Of a stretch of 64,000 nt of DNA, positions 9,032 through 17,498 are shown piece by piece. How positions within the stretch are numbered: the first letter of the stretch is position 1; the number at the start of each line of letters is the position of its first letter. Origin of the DNA: Streptomyces asiaticus (GTDB lineage Bacteria > Actinomycetota > Actinomycetes > Streptomycetales > Streptomycetaceae); contig NZ_JAGSHX010000006.1 of assembly GCF_018138715.1 (NCBI RefSeq), forward strand, positions 9,238,001-9,302,000, read 5' to 3'. Under the pieces are notes generated by a model. The model had not been told where the DNA came from, ran no database searches, and saw nothing but the letters and a program-made list of their open reading frames with translations. A program made the position numbers and the translations under genes.

Positions 9032-10377
9032 GCGAACCGAGCAGAGATCCGGAGGTCTCACGCCGCACACCCCGCCGCTTTCTCTTCGTCGTGCCGCCGC
9101 TCGTCGGCCACGTCAACCCCACCCTCGGCATCGCGGCCGAACTGACCGCACGCGGACACCAGGTGGCCTGGGCCGGGATGCCCGAGGTCGTCGAGCGGCT
9201 GACCGGGCCGGGGACGACGGTCCACCGCTGCGCCGGTCCTGTGCTGGGCGAGGGCGGGGCCGGCCGGCCACCGGACGTACGCGGCCCCGCGGCGCTGAAG
9301 TTCCTGTGGGAGCGGTTCCTGGTGCCGCTCGCCGAGGCCATGGCCCCGGGCGTGACCAGGGCCATTGCGGAGTTCCGCCCCGACGTGGTGATCGCCGACC
9401 AGCAGACCGTGGCAGGCGCGCTGGTGGCCGAACGGCTGGGGGTGTGCTGGGCCACATCCGCCACCACCTCGGCGGAGTTCACGGGCGCGCTGGACGGGAT
9501 GCCCAAGATCGACGCCTGGCTGGACGGGCTGCTGCACGAGGTGCGGGGCCGGATCGGCGACCCGGAGGGCACCGCCGATCCCCGGTTCTCGCCGGATCTC
9601 GTCCTGGCCTTCACCACCGAGGAGCTGGCCGGACGACCGGCCCGGGCGGGCGACCGCATCCACTACGTGGGCCCGTCGATCGCCGAGCGACCGGCCGGGA
9701 CGGACTTCCCCTGGGAGTGGCTGGACCCCACGCGCCCCGCCGTCCTCATCACGCTCGGCACCGCGAACACCGACGCCGGGGCGCGCTTCCTCACCGAGTG
9801 CCTGGAGGCCGTACGGGCGCGGGCCGGTCGCCTCCAGTCGGTCATCGTCGACCCCGACGACGTACTCGCCCCCGACACGCCGCATGACAACGACATCCTG
9901 GTGCGCCGCTACGTCCCCCAACTTCCCCTGCTGCGACGGGTGAACGCGGTCGTCTGCCACGCGGGCCACAACACCGTCTGCGAAACCCTCTGGCACGGCG
10001 TACCGCTCGTCGTGGCGCCCATCCGGGACGACCAGCCGGTGGTGGCCGCCCAGGTGGTGGACGCGGGCGCGGGCATCCGGGTGCGCTTCGGCAGGGCGCG
10101 GGCGGCGGCCATCGGCGAGGCGCTCGACGCGGTGCTGGACGAACCGCGCTACCGCGCCGCGGCCGAGCGCGTGGGCGCGTCCTTCCGCGCGGCGGGCGGT
10201 GTCACCGCGGCCGCCACCCATCTGGAGCGGCTGGCCACCGCGAGCGCCCTCCACACCATCGCGAGCGGCGCCCTCCACGCCACCGCGAGCGCCGCTCCCC
10301 AAGCCACAGCGGTCGCCCCCCATGCCACCGCGAGCGCCGCCACCCACCCCACCGCGAACCCGGAAGGGGAACGATGA
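9028..10377 (+). CDS. GT1-family (macrolide-type, MGT) glycosyltransferase
   Basis: The gene starts at an ATG overlapping the hydrolase stop (ATGA) and encodes 449 residues. The N-terminal FVVPPLVGHVNPTLGIA motif and the C-terminal sugar-nucleotide signature (VCHAGHNTVCETLWHGVPLV followed by the DDQ turn) are those of UDP-sugar-dependent GT1/MGT enzymes. It has no signal peptide or membrane segment, so it acts in the cytoplasm. The last 45 residues are an unusual Ala/Thr/His/Ser repetitive tail. The position makes it the glycosylation step for the product of the preceding PKS genes. No sugar-biosynthesis genes are visible, so it may use a common primary-metabolism sugar. Self-resistance by glycosylation is the other possibility. 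Confidence 0.9.
   Translation: MSEPSRDPEVSRRTPRRFLFVVPPLVGHVNPTLGIAAELTARGHQVAWAGMPEVVERLTGPGTTVHRCAGPVLGEGGAGRPPDVRGPAALKFLWERFLVPLAEAMAPGVTRAIAEFRPDVVIADQQTVAGALVAERLGVCWATSATTSAEFTGALDGMPKIDAWLDGLLHEVRGRIGDPEGTADPRFSPDLVLAFTTEELAGRPARAGDRIHYVGPSIAERPAGTDFPWEWLDPTRPAVLITLGTANTDAGARFLTECLEAVRARAGRLQSVIVDPDDVLAPDTPHDNDILVRRYVPQLPLLRRVNAVVCHAGHNTVCETLWHGVPLVVAPIRDDQPVVAAQVVDAGAGIRVRFGRARAAAIGEALDAVLDEPRYRAAAERVGASFRAAGGVTAAATHLERLATASALHTIASGALHATASAAPQATAVAPHATASAATHPTANPEGER
10237..10362 (+). repeat. Degenerate low-complexity repeats at the 3' end of the glycosyltransferase gene
   Basis: The last part of the gene is built from imperfect units around GCCACCGCGAGCGCC. They encode recurring ATASA, HATASA and ALH blocks that follow the folded GT1 domain. 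The tail is not part of the conserved fold and appears to have grown by slippage. Confidence 0.65.
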
Positions 10378-11495
10378 GCCGCGAGAGTGCCCCACCCCGC
10401 ACACCGGAGAAGCCGTCCCGCGCCGAGACCGTCGCCGCGCTGCGCCCCCGCTACCAGGCCGATCTGGCGCGGGGCACCGAGCGGTTCTTCGAACCCCGCC
10501 GCACGGACTGCCCGTGGTGCGGCTCCGCCCGGCTGGTGCGCCGACTGCGCGCCAAGGACCGGTACCAGAGCAAACCCGGCCGCTTCCGGCTCGACAAATG
10601 CCGGGACTGCCGCCATGTCTTCCAGAACCCACGGCTGAACGACGACGGCCTGGAGTTCTACTACCGCGACTTCTACGACGGGATGGGGGAGATCGAACTC
10701 GGCAACGTCTTCTCCGGACGGGACAAGGTGTACCGGCGGCGCGCGATGTTCCAGGAGCCCTCCGCCGAGCCCCCGAAGACCTGGCTCGACGTCGGCACCG
10801 GACACGGCCACTTCCCCGAGGTGGCCCGTACCGTCTTCCCCGGCACCCGCTTCGACGGACTCGACTTCACCGCCGGTGTCGAACTGGCCGAGCGTACCGG
10901 CCGCATCGACCGGGCCATCCGGGGCAGCTTCCCCGAGTTGGCCGAGGAGCGGCTGGCCGGGAGCTACGACGTGGTGAGCATGTTCCACTACCTGGAGCAC
11001 AGCACGGACCCCCGCGCCGAACTCCGCGCCGCCCGCCGCGCCCTGCGGCCCGGCGGCCATCTGCTGATCGAGGTGCCCGACCCGGAGTGCTGGTTCGGCC
11101 GTCTCTTCGGCCGGTTCTGGCTCCCCTGGCTCCAGCCCCAGCACCTGCACTTCCTTCCGGTGGCCAACCTCCGCGAGGAGCTGACCGCGCTGGGCTTCAC
11201 CGTGACCGACGAACAGCACCGCGGGCCGTCGGACACCGTCGATCTGCTCGGCGCCGTCTGGCTGGCGCTCAACGCGATCGCCCCGCCCGATGACGCCCCC
11301 TCCCTCGCCAAGCCGCCCGGTCGGCCCCGCTGGCTGCTGCGCTGCGCGATCCTGCTGGCGGGCGTGCCCGCCCTCGTGGCCGCGACCGCCCTCGACCGTC
11401 TGCTGCTCAAGCCACTGGCGGGGTTCGGCAAGATGTCCAACGCCTATCGGGTGGTGGCCCGGTGTGATGCCTCCGCCCGTTCCGGCCCCCGCTGA
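10374..11495 (+). CDS. Zinc-ribbon class I SAM-dependent methyltransferase
   Basis: The protein has 373 residues and starts with an ATGA overlap on the glycosyltransferase. The N-terminus has paired cysteines (CPWCGS about residue 44 and CRDCRH about residue 75) typical of a small zinc-binding subdomain. A Rossmann methyltransferase core follows, with motif I LDVGTGHGHF near residue 140 and a downstream FHYLEHSTDP. The last 60 residues include a hydrophobic stretch (about 325-355) that may associate with the membrane. Relatives methylate sugars or lipid/polyketide scaffolds, often at oxygen or carbon. As last gene of the plus-strand run it is probably a late tailoring enzyme. It ends about 20 bases from the converging tail cluster. 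Confidence 0.85.
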   Translation: MSRESAPPRTPEKPSRAETVAALRPRYQADLARGTERFFEPRRTDCPWCGSARLVRRLRAKDRYQSKPGRFRLDKCRDCRHVFQNPRLNDDGLEFYYRDFYDGMGEIELGNVFSGRDKVYRRRAMFQEPSAEPPKTWLDVGTGHGHFPEVARTVFPGTRFDGLDFTAGVELAERTGRIDRAIRGSFPELAEERLAGSYDVVSMFHYLEHSTDPRAELRAARRALRPGGHLLIEVPDPECWFGRLFGRFWLPWLQPQHLHFLPVANLREELTALGFTVTDEQHRGPSDTVDLLGAVWLALNAIAPPDDAPSLAKPPGRPRWLLRCAILLAGVPALVAATALDRLLLKPLAGFGKMSNAYRVVARCDASARSGPR

Positions 11496-11516
11496 AGTGG
11501 CCCCGGGTCCCGGACG

Positions 11517-11714
11517 TCAGGAGCCCGTCGCCGTGCCGCCGGGCGGTGGCGGCTCCTCCCCGGAGGTTCCCTGGGCCTGCGGCGGTGGCGGCTCGGTGGC
11601 CGCCAGGGCCGCGGGCGCTCCGCCCGGCTTGCTGTTGACGTAGGTGGTGAGCCGGTGCACCTGACGTTCCAGGGCCCTGATCCGGTCCACGATGTCCTCG
11701 GGCAGGTTCGCCAT
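11517..11714 (-). CDS. Small protein at the end of the tail operon
   Basis: The 65-residue protein starts at an ATG that shares one base with the stop of the hub-like gene (TGATG), so it is translationally coupled to it. Residues 1-30 form an amphipathic helix-prone segment (IVDRIRALERQVHRL) with coiled-coil character, followed by a Pro/Gly/Thr-rich tail. Similar tiny coiled-coil proteins often close phage tail operons next to fibre or hub genes. No family could be recognised, so a structural or assembly role is inferred from position alone. Confidence 0.6.
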   Translation of the reverse strand: MANLPEDIVDRIRALERQVHRLTTYVNSKPGGAPAALAATEPPPPQAQGTSGEEPPPPGGTATGS

Positions 11715-12802
11715 CAGTCTGCCTCCTCCAGATACAGATCGGCGGTCTCCGGACGTCCCCGCTCCGGGGCGGTGACCTTGATGCCGACGACGCGGTAGCG
11801 GGCGTCCAGCCCCTCGGAGAACCACACGTCCTTGATGCGCAGCCGCACGGTCGTGCCGAGCAGCGCGGGCGTGGTGCCCGAGCCGAGGCGGATCCGCACC
11901 GAGGGGATGACCACCGTGCCGCGCAGAGCGGCGAGTTCGGACCGGGCGAACGCGTCGAGCGTCGCCTTGTCGGTGACATTGCTGTGGTCGGACGAGGTGT
12001 CCAGGCGGGGGAACCCGGCCGCGAGGAGATCCTCGGCCACCTGTTCCCCGGACATCACCGGGCCGCCCGCCCCGCCCTCCGGGGTGCCGCCCCTGGCCCG
12101 CGCGGTCGTCCCGCCGCGCGTGGCGTCGCGGGGGAAGGAGTACGACAGCACATCTCCCGGCAGATCCAGCATCACCGGCTGGCTGCCCACCCGGATCGTC
12201 GGAGAGCCCAGCTGGAGCAGCTTCACCCGCCGCCCGGTCACCGGATCCCGGTACACCGCGATGCGGTGCTCGAAACCCGGTTCCATCGCCGCGAGTTGCC
12301 CGATCGCCTCCTCCACCAGGGTCTCGTCACCGTCGCTGTAGGCCACCGTACGGGCCGCGGTGGGGGCCGTCGGCGCGTACTCCACACCGATGTGGCCGCC
12401 CTCGGACCCCTGCATGTAGTCCCACAGCCGGCGGACGATCTCCAGATGGTCGAGCGCGGTGAAGCTCAGATTGGCGCGGATGTAGCGACGGCCCGCGTAG
12501 GAGTCGAACGTGGCCGCCTGAAGCCCGACCGTGGTGAGGCCCCGGTCGTCCGTGGCCGGGGTCAGGGTCCAGACGATGCCACCCCAGCAGACCTCGTCGC
12601 CCCGCTCCAGATAGACGGCGGTGCGCCCCTCCACCAGCTCCCGCACCCGCCGGGCCATCCGGGCGTCGGGCACCGGAAGGGTCGCGGTCAGGGATCCCGG
12701 CTTGCCGAGGTAGTCGTCGTACTCCACCTCTCGCAGGGGCAGCACATCGATGGCCTGGTCGGTGCGCAGATCGGTGAAGACGGCGCGGTAACGGGCGTCC
12801 AC
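11714..12802 (-). CDS. Phage tail hub-like protein (ReqiPepy6 Gp37-like)
   Basis: The 362-residue protein has the general look of Gp37-like/Tal-type tail hub proteins of actinobacterial siphophages. It has an N-terminal beta-rich region (YRAVFTDLRTD, GSLTATLPVP, CWGGIVWTL), a middle segment with FDSYAGRRYI and a long LEIVRRLWDYMQ helix, and a C-terminal beta domain. Such proteins form the tail tip beneath the distal tail ring. No peptidoglycan hydrolase motif is visible, so any cell-wall cutting must come from elsewhere. It lies seven bases downstream of the fibre-like gene and overlaps the small last gene. The family assignment is by motif memory and gene order. Confidence 0.72.
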   Translation of the reverse strand: MDARYRAVFTDLRTDQAIDVLPLREVEYDDYLGKPGSLTATLPVPDARMARRVRELVEGRTAVYLERGDEVCWGGIVWTLTPATDDRGLTTVGLQAATFDSYAGRRYIRANLSFTALDHLEIVRRLWDYMQGSEGGHIGVEYAPTAPTAARTVAYSDGDETLVEEAIGQLAAMEPGFEHRIAVYRDPVTGRRVKLLQLGSPTIRVGSQPVMLDLPGDVLSYSFPRDATRGGTTARARGGTPEGGAGGPVMSGEQVAEDLLAAGFPRLDTSSDHSNVTDKATLDAFARSELAALRGTVVIPSVRIRLGSGTTPALLGTTVRLRIKDVWFSEGLDARYRVVGIKVTAPERGRPETADLYLEEAD

Positions 12803-12808
12803 GGCGCC

Positions 12809-13849
12809 TCACGCCACCGGGTCCACGCGGACGAAGCGGTTGTCGAAGTGCACACGCGTCCCCGCGATCGAGGAACGGTAGGCGGCGGTCGCCGTGTAGA
12901 CGGCGCCCGGGGTGAGGCCCCCCACCGGGAAACAGGTGGAGATCGAGGCCCGCCCGGCACCGTCGAGGATCGCCGCGCGGTCGTCGGACGGGGCGAGCAC
13001 CTCGGTACCGCTCTGCGTCCTGAGCCGGAACGACGTGTATGCGGTGGCGCCCCCGTCGGCGGCCGTGAAGGCGCCGAAGGTGATGGACACCCACCGGGAC
13101 GCCGGGGCGGTGAAGGTGGCGGTGAGCGTGGCGACGGTGTCGGTGAGCATCTCCTGATAGGTGGCTGAGGTGGTGGCTCCCCAGTCCGCCGTGTGCCGCA
13201 GTACGGCGTCCGGGATGTACTTCGCCCACTGGGCGCCGTCCCAGCGCTCCAGCCGGCCGCCCGCGTCGCGGTACTGCCCGGCATACGCCCCGTTGTGCGG
13301 CGCGCCGCCCGCGGCGGGGACGATGCCGCCGAGCGCCGCGGTGTAGCGGCGGCGGTCGGTGATGGCGGAGGCCCAGGTGATGCCCTTGGCCGCGGACGCC
13401 CCGGCGGGGACGGCGATCTCGTAGAGAAGCTCCGCGTTCTTGGGCACGGCCGGGGCGGTGGGGGAGCCGGCCGGGGTGCCCTGGAGGAGTTCCAGGGTGG
13501 CCTCGTACTTGCCGGAGCCGTCGTAGTCGGTGTCGTAGACCCGCACCACGAGCGCGTCCACCCGGGGCAGGCTGGAGTGCCCGTCGGCGACGGTCAGCAG
13601 GGTGTCGGAGTCGACGGTGACCGGATAGCCGCCCTGCGAGCCGGTGGAGGTTCCCGGGATCCACACCTGGCCCGGGGAGAGCTTGGCCTGCATACCGGTG
13701 GCGGTGGTGCCGGTGAGCTGGAGCCCGCCGAACACGCATCCGGCCCGGGTCAGCAGCGGTCCGGCGGACGCCACGCCGAGGCTGACGGCCAGCCGGGTGT
13801 CCTCACGGGTCTGGCCGGTGGGCAGATGCCAGGCGGAACGGACGGTCAT
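12809..13849 (-). CDS. Tail fibre-like / minor tail protein
   Basis: The 346-residue beta-rich protein begins with SAWHLPTGQTREDTRLAVSL. Its first 150 residues resemble the shared N-terminal part of actinophage minor tail or fibre proteins (GTTATGMQAKLSPGQVWIPG; DALVVRVYDTDYDG). The C-terminal 150 residues are rich in Thr, Ala and Ser and beta-strand patterns, as expected for a trimeric surface-binding domain. It lies between the distal-tail and hub genes, the usual place for a receptor-binding component. If the locus makes a particle, the C-terminus is the best candidate for its target-recognition part. The enzyme-like region is absent. Confidence 0.65.
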   Translation of the reverse strand: MTVRSAWHLPTGQTREDTRLAVSLGVASAGPLLTRAGCVFGGLQLTGTTATGMQAKLSPGQVWIPGTSTGSQGGYPVTVDSDTLLTVADGHSSLPRVDALVVRVYDTDYDGSGKYEATLELLQGTPAGSPTAPAVPKNAELLYEIAVPAGASAAKGITWASAITDRRRYTAALGGIVPAAGGAPHNGAYAGQYRDAGGRLERWDGAQWAKYIPDAVLRHTADWGATTSATYQEMLTDTVATLTATFTAPASRWVSITFGAFTAADGGATAYTSFRLRTQSGTEVLAPSDDRAAILDGAGRASISTCFPVGGLTPGAVYTATAAYRSSIAGTRVHFDNRFVRVDPVA

Positions 13850-13934
13850 AAGACGGCTCCCACGGTCATCGGAGAACTCCTTGTGGTCGTACGGGGGTTG
13901 AGGATCGGAACGGATGATGGGGCGGCACGGCGCG

Positions 13935-14843
13935 TCACCACTCGGCGCGGCGCCAGGTGATCGTGGCGGTGGCTCCCTCCCCTCCCGACGCCGCGCGGAA
14001 GGACAGCTGCGAGGTCCCGGACGGCAGGGTGAACGACTCCTCCGGGGCGCTGCCCGGTGTGGCGGTGTGGCGGCGCGACGCGGTGCCGTTGAACATCACG
14101 GTCCCCTCGGCGGTGTCGACGACCAGTTCGTCGTCCGGAGCGAGGGTGATCGCGTACTCCAGCCAGTCGCCGCTGGTCCGGTTGGCCAGCCGCGGCCGGG
14201 TGCACGGCCCGGTGAAGGTGATCACCGGATGGGCGGGTGCGCTGCCGTCGTTCTCCACCGCGAGATCGCCGGTGGAACCGGGCGCGCCCCAGGCCAGCGG
14301 CCAGCTGAGCGGCCAGGTCAGCCCCGCCTCCGGCTGGGGGAGCCCGGCGGTGTCCCGCCGCCCCACCGCCTCGTAGCGGCGTGGATCGCTCGCCTTCCAC
14401 TGAAGCGTCATCTTGGCGAGGCGGCTCGCGGCGAACTGCCGGTCGGTGGGGACCACGCGCTGGGTGATCCGGGCCCGTACGGCCAGCGTCTCGCCGTGCA
14501 GGCGTACGGCCAGCCACTCCTCCTCGTCGCGTACGGCGGTGGCGGCACGCAGCGTGCGCAGCGCGTCCCGCACGGCCTCCGGCCCGGCGTCCGGGTCCGG
14601 GGCGAACCACACCTGCGCGGTGACCGTACGGGCCTGTGCCCACTGTGAGCCGGGCCAGCCGCCGTGCCCGACGGGGCGGTCCGCGTCGGAGGTGTCCAGC
14701 GCGGGCAACTCCTCCCAGCCGGTGAGCCCTTCGGCGGCGATCCAGTAGTCGGTGCCGGGGCCCATCAGCAGCCCCGCCCACTGCACCTGCCCATCGGTGG
14801 TGATGAGCGGCCCCGGCTCGGTGGTGGTGGTCTCGTCCGCCAT
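13935..14843 (-). CDS. Distal tail (Dit-like) protein
   Basis: The protein has 302 residues. It contains the phage tail family pattern seen in distal tail proteins: a WAGLLMGPGTDYWI strand, a DRPVGHGGWPGSQWA loop followed by a long VTAQVWFAP beta strand, and MTLQWKASDPRRY closing the N-terminal half. The C-terminal half is a galectin-like beta region ending in LSFRAASGGEGATATITWRR. In siphovirus tails this ring connects the tube to the tip. It starts one base after the tape-measure stop. The fold call rests on pattern recognition and on its place directly after the tape-measure gene. Confidence 0.75.
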   Translation of the reverse strand: MADETTTTEPGPLITTDGQVQWAGLLMGPGTDYWIAAEGLTGWEELPALDTSDADRPVGHGGWPGSQWAQARTVTAQVWFAPDPDAGPEAVRDALRTLRAATAVRDEEEWLAVRLHGETLAVRARITQRVVPTDRQFAASRLAKMTLQWKASDPRRYEAVGRRDTAGLPQPEAGLTWPLSWPLAWGAPGSTGDLAVENDGSAPAHPVITFTGPCTRPRLANRTSGDWLEYAITLAPDDELVVDTAEGTVMFNGTASRRHTATPGSAPEESFTLPSGTSQLSFRAASGGEGATATITWRRAEW

Positions 14844-14844
14844 G

Positions 14845-16002
14845 TCACCCCCTCGCCTTCATCAGGAACATCAGATCCTCGGCGGTCTGCCGGGCGCTGC
14901 CGCCCGGGGCTTCGTGGTAGTGCTCGATGACGAATCCGCCACCCGGCCTGCCGGATCCCGCCAGGGCGGGCGCGGGCCCGGTGCGGGCGAGCAGGGTGCT
15001 CAGCCGGTTCAGCGGCAGCACGGCTTCGGCCTGCCCGCCCTCGGCGAGCAGCGCGAGCGTGCCGCCGGGGCGCGGCAGCACGATGCCGCCTTGGGCGAGC
15101 GTGGGAATGGTGGGGATGTTGACTCCGAACGACTGGCCACCGATCCCCGGCACCCAGGAGGGCACCGAGACCTTGACCCGGTTCAGTGCGCCGATCGCCC
15201 GGTTGACCAGCCCGATCACCCCGTTGAGCGGCCCGCGCACGGCCCCGAGTACGGCGCTGAAGGCACCCCGGACGATGCCCGCCAGCCCGTTGAAGGCGCG
15301 CTGGATGCCGTTGCGGGCGGAGCGGAAGGCGCCCGGGATCCGCTCCGAGAAGAAGGACAGCAGGGGCCGGACCACGGCCATGATGGCGTGGATGACCGTG
15401 GTGATGATGGTCTTGTAGATGTTGAAGTACGTCTTCACGACGGTCCAGATGACCTTCAGCACGACCGTGAACGCCGTCTTGATGCCGTTCCAGGTCGTCT
15501 GCACCACTTGTTTCGCCACGCGCATGGTGGAGCCGATGACCTGACCGATGATCTTGAAGGCGGCCTGGACGATGCGCTGGACGGTCTTGGACTGCATCGC
15601 CATGTCGACGAGCTTCATGATCAACGGCATCAGCAGCGCCATGATGGCACCGAACACGTTTGACTTCATGGCGGTGTTCAGGCCCTTCTGGGCCGTGGTC
15701 ACCCCCTGGAGCCCCGTCTTCATCCGCCCCATCAGCCCACCCCCGGTCGCCGCGCTGCGGCCGGCGGTGGTCATGGAGCGGCCGCTCTTGGCCACGCTGC
15801 GTTCGGCGGCGTTGGCTTCCCGCTGGAGGGTGCGCATCGAGTTGGCCGACTTGTCCACGTCGCCTTTGATACGGCCCACGGCGCCGGATGCCCCGGTGAC
15901 GGAGCCACGCAATCTGGCGACGGTGGTATCGGCCTGGCGAGCCGAGGTCGTGAAGTTCCGCAGGGCGCCGACGGACGACCGCAGGGCGGCCACGAGCGAC
16001 AT
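14845..16002 (-). CDS. Short tape-measure protein
   Basis: The protein has 385 residues. An N-terminal helical, Ser/Arg/Thr-rich part (1-115) precedes a hydrophobic central block (about 120-250, including SNVFGAIMALLMPLIMKLVDMAM and many I/V/A-rich helices). The C-terminus has the GxxAEAVLPL(N/S)RL segment found at the end of many tape-measure proteins. Tape-measure length sets tail length at roughly 1.5 angstrom per residue, so the tail would be near 60 nm, short for a siphovirus. A GAGGAGG ribosome site precedes the ATG. The preceding coiled-coil gene may supply part of the same function. Confidence 0.8.
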   Translation of the reverse strand: MSLVAALRSSVGALRNFTTSARQADTTVARLRGSVTGASGAVGRIKGDVDKSANSMRTLQREANAAERSVAKSGRSMTTAGRSAATGGGLMGRMKTGLQGVTTAQKGLNTAMKSNVFGAIMALLMPLIMKLVDMAMQSKTVQRIVQAAFKIIGQVIGSTMRVAKQVVQTTWNGIKTAFTVVLKVIWTVVKTYFNIYKTIITTVIHAIMAVVRPLLSFFSERIPGAFRSARNGIQRAFNGLAGIVRGAFSAVLGAVRGPLNGVIGLVNRAIGALNRVKVSVPSWVPGIGGQSFGVNIPTIPTLAQGGIVLPRPGGTLALLAEGGQAEAVLPLNRLSTLLARTGPAPALAGSGRPGGGFVIEHYHEAPGGSARQTAEDLMFLMKARG

Positions 16003-16035
16003 AGCATCCTCCTCGGTGTGGGGACAGCGGCGGCT

Positions 16036-16746
16036 TCAGGAGCCGAGCTCACGCCGAAGGCTCGCTGCCCGCGTTTCCAGCGTCCGCATCCCCTGGTCCA
16101 GGGCGTTCATATGGTTGGCGGTCTCCCGGCGCGCGTTTCTCGCCTCCTGCTCGGCCTCAGCGATGCGATGCGCTGCCGACACGACTCGCTGCCGGCTGCC
16201 TTCGACCCTCCCCCGGGCCTGCTGGGCGCGGCGCTCCGCCCCCTCCAGCGCACGCAACTCCCGGCTCAGCGCCTCCTCGCGGAAGCGTTGCTCGCCGTAC
16301 AGCGCGCGGCTGTCGCCGCCGGGCTGGGCGCGGCGCTGCCGGGTCTCCTCCAGATCGCGGCGGCGTTGTTCGACCCGCTCCAACTGCTCCTGGAAGCGGT
16401 TCACGGCGCCTTGCAGACGGTCGGTGCGCTGCTCCAGCTTCCGCTCGGCGACCTGCAACCGCTCATCGGGTGTGCGCATATGGCGCCATGTCACGACCTG
16501 GCGGCCGGCCACGAACACCCCGGTCTCATCGACCTTCAGCAGGGAGAACCCGATGCTCGCCGCGGCCACGGCCCCCAGGACGCCGGCCAGATCGGACTTG
16601 CCGAGCCCCGGCTCGACCTTCGGCTTGTAGGTCTGTATGAAGTTGTCCTGCTCCTTCTGCATGCGCGCGAGCGTGGCGTTGGTGGCCGTCATGCCCCGCT
16701 TCAGCTGGACAATGGCCGTCTCGGTGCGCTCTTGGAAATCGCTCAC
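16036..16746 (-). CDS. Coiled-coil tail-cluster protein, possibly split tape-measure part
   Basis: The 236-residue protein starts at GTG with an AGGAGG site. Residues 1-85 include a small hydrophobic patch (LAGVLGAVAAASIGFSLL), and residues 90-236 are almost entirely charged coiled coil (repeated E/R/Q/A heptads such as LERVEQRRRDLEETRQ). No catalytic motif is present. It lies between the chaperone genes and the short tape-measure protein, where phages normally have only one large tape-measure gene. It may therefore be the other half of a split tape measure, or an assembly scaffold. No named family could be recognised. Confidence 0.6.
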   Translation of the reverse strand: MSDFQERTETAIVQLKRGMTATNATLARMQKEQDNFIQTYKPKVEPGLGKSDLAGVLGAVAAASIGFSLLKVDETGVFVAGRQVVTWRHMRTPDERLQVAERKLEQRTDRLQGAVNRFQEQLERVEQRRRDLEETRQRRAQPGGDSRALYGEQRFREEALSRELRALEGAERRAQQARGRVEGSRQRVVSAAHRIAEAEQEARNARRETANHMNALDQGMRTLETRAASLRRELGS

Positions 16747-16764
16747 GTACCCTCCTGCGCGGGG

Positions 16765-17459
16765 TCACCCGAAGAACCGCGCCAACTCCGCCGCCGTCGG
16801 CGCGTGGTCGTCGGCGGCTCGGTCGGCGGGCGGGCCGTCGGACATGTCGGTTGCCCCCGGGCGGGGTACCGGCACCGGTGCCTCCGGCGGGTCCGCGTAT
16901 TCGTCCCGGTTGGCCGACGCGAACATCCAGTTGGCGATCGCCAAGTGGTCCACGACCGCCGCCAGCAGATGGTCCGTCAGCCCCCACTCCGCGGCCTCGC
17001 CCTCCCGCGCCCGGACGAACGACGAGTCCGGTGGAAGGTGGCGCACCAGGACCGCCAGGCGCCGCGAGGACAGCGTCTCGCGGTGCCAGTCGAGCAGGTC
17101 GACGCCGTAGTACCGCAGCAGATCGGCCTCCAGAGCCTCGGCGTGCTCCTCCACGAGCGCGCCGAGGCTCAGCCTTCCCCCACGCCGAGCCCGGTGTCCT
17201 GGCCGTACGCCTCGAGGATGGCGGCGATGTCCTGCACGCTCACTTCGTGTTGGCACAGCCGCTGGTAGCTCTCCTCGCCCATGAGGAGGGCGAGCAGTCC
17301 GTCCAGGTCGTTGTCCTTCAGCTCGGCCAGCGCGTGCGCCGAGCGGCGGGGGATCTCGGTGGGCAGGGAGAACGTCTCCCCGTCCACCTCGAAGTCCCAG
17401 GTCAGGCCGAGCGCCTCCAAGCGCTGGGCGCGGGCGGCGTTGACGTTGAACGTGGCCAT
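16765..17459 (-). CDS. Tail assembly chaperone, -1 frameshift fusion (gpG-gpT type)
   Basis: The upstream frame (17459-17169) and an overlapping frame ending at 16765 are related by exactly -1. A slippery G GGG GAA heptamer sits near the end of the first frame. Slippage after GVGE continues as RLSLGALVEEHAEALEADLL, giving a protein of about 231 residues: 95 shared residues plus a 136-residue extension containing LLRYYGVDLLDW. This is the standard layout of siphovirus tail chaperones, where a minority fusion product binds tube subunits and the tape measure. The extension has no good start codon of its own, which supports frameshifting. The coding structure is seen directly; frameshifting itself is inferred. 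Confidence 0.82.
17169..17459 (-). CDS. Tail assembly chaperone, short form (gpG type)
   Basis: The unshifted 96-residue product starts MATFNVNAARAQRL and is largely acidic and helical (LKDNDLDGLLALLMGE, VQDIAAILEAYGQ). It lies directly after the tail tube gene and before the coiled-coil and tape-measure genes, the conserved place for the abundant chaperone that protects the tape measure during tail assembly. Its last codons carry the slippery site that produces the longer fusion. Its size and acidity agree with the family. It would not be part of the finished particle. Confidence 0.82.
   Translation of the reverse strand: MATFNVNAARAQRLEALGLTWDFEVDGETFSLPTEIPRRSAHALAELKDNDLDGLLALLMGEESYQRLCQHEVSVQDIAAILEAYGQDTGLGVGEG
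17175..17181 (-). promoter_or_regulatory. Programmed -1 ribosomal frameshift site (GGGGGAA)
   Basis: On the minus strand the 0-frame codons GTG GGG GAA form the X XXY YYZ heptamer G GGG GAA, four codons including the stop before the end of the short chaperone. Slippage moves GGG/GAA to GGG/GGA and enters the open -1 frame that runs to 16765. Confidence 0.8.
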
Positions 17460-17498
17460 GGCGGCGACTCCTTCGCGATCGACGTGGCGGGGAGGGGG

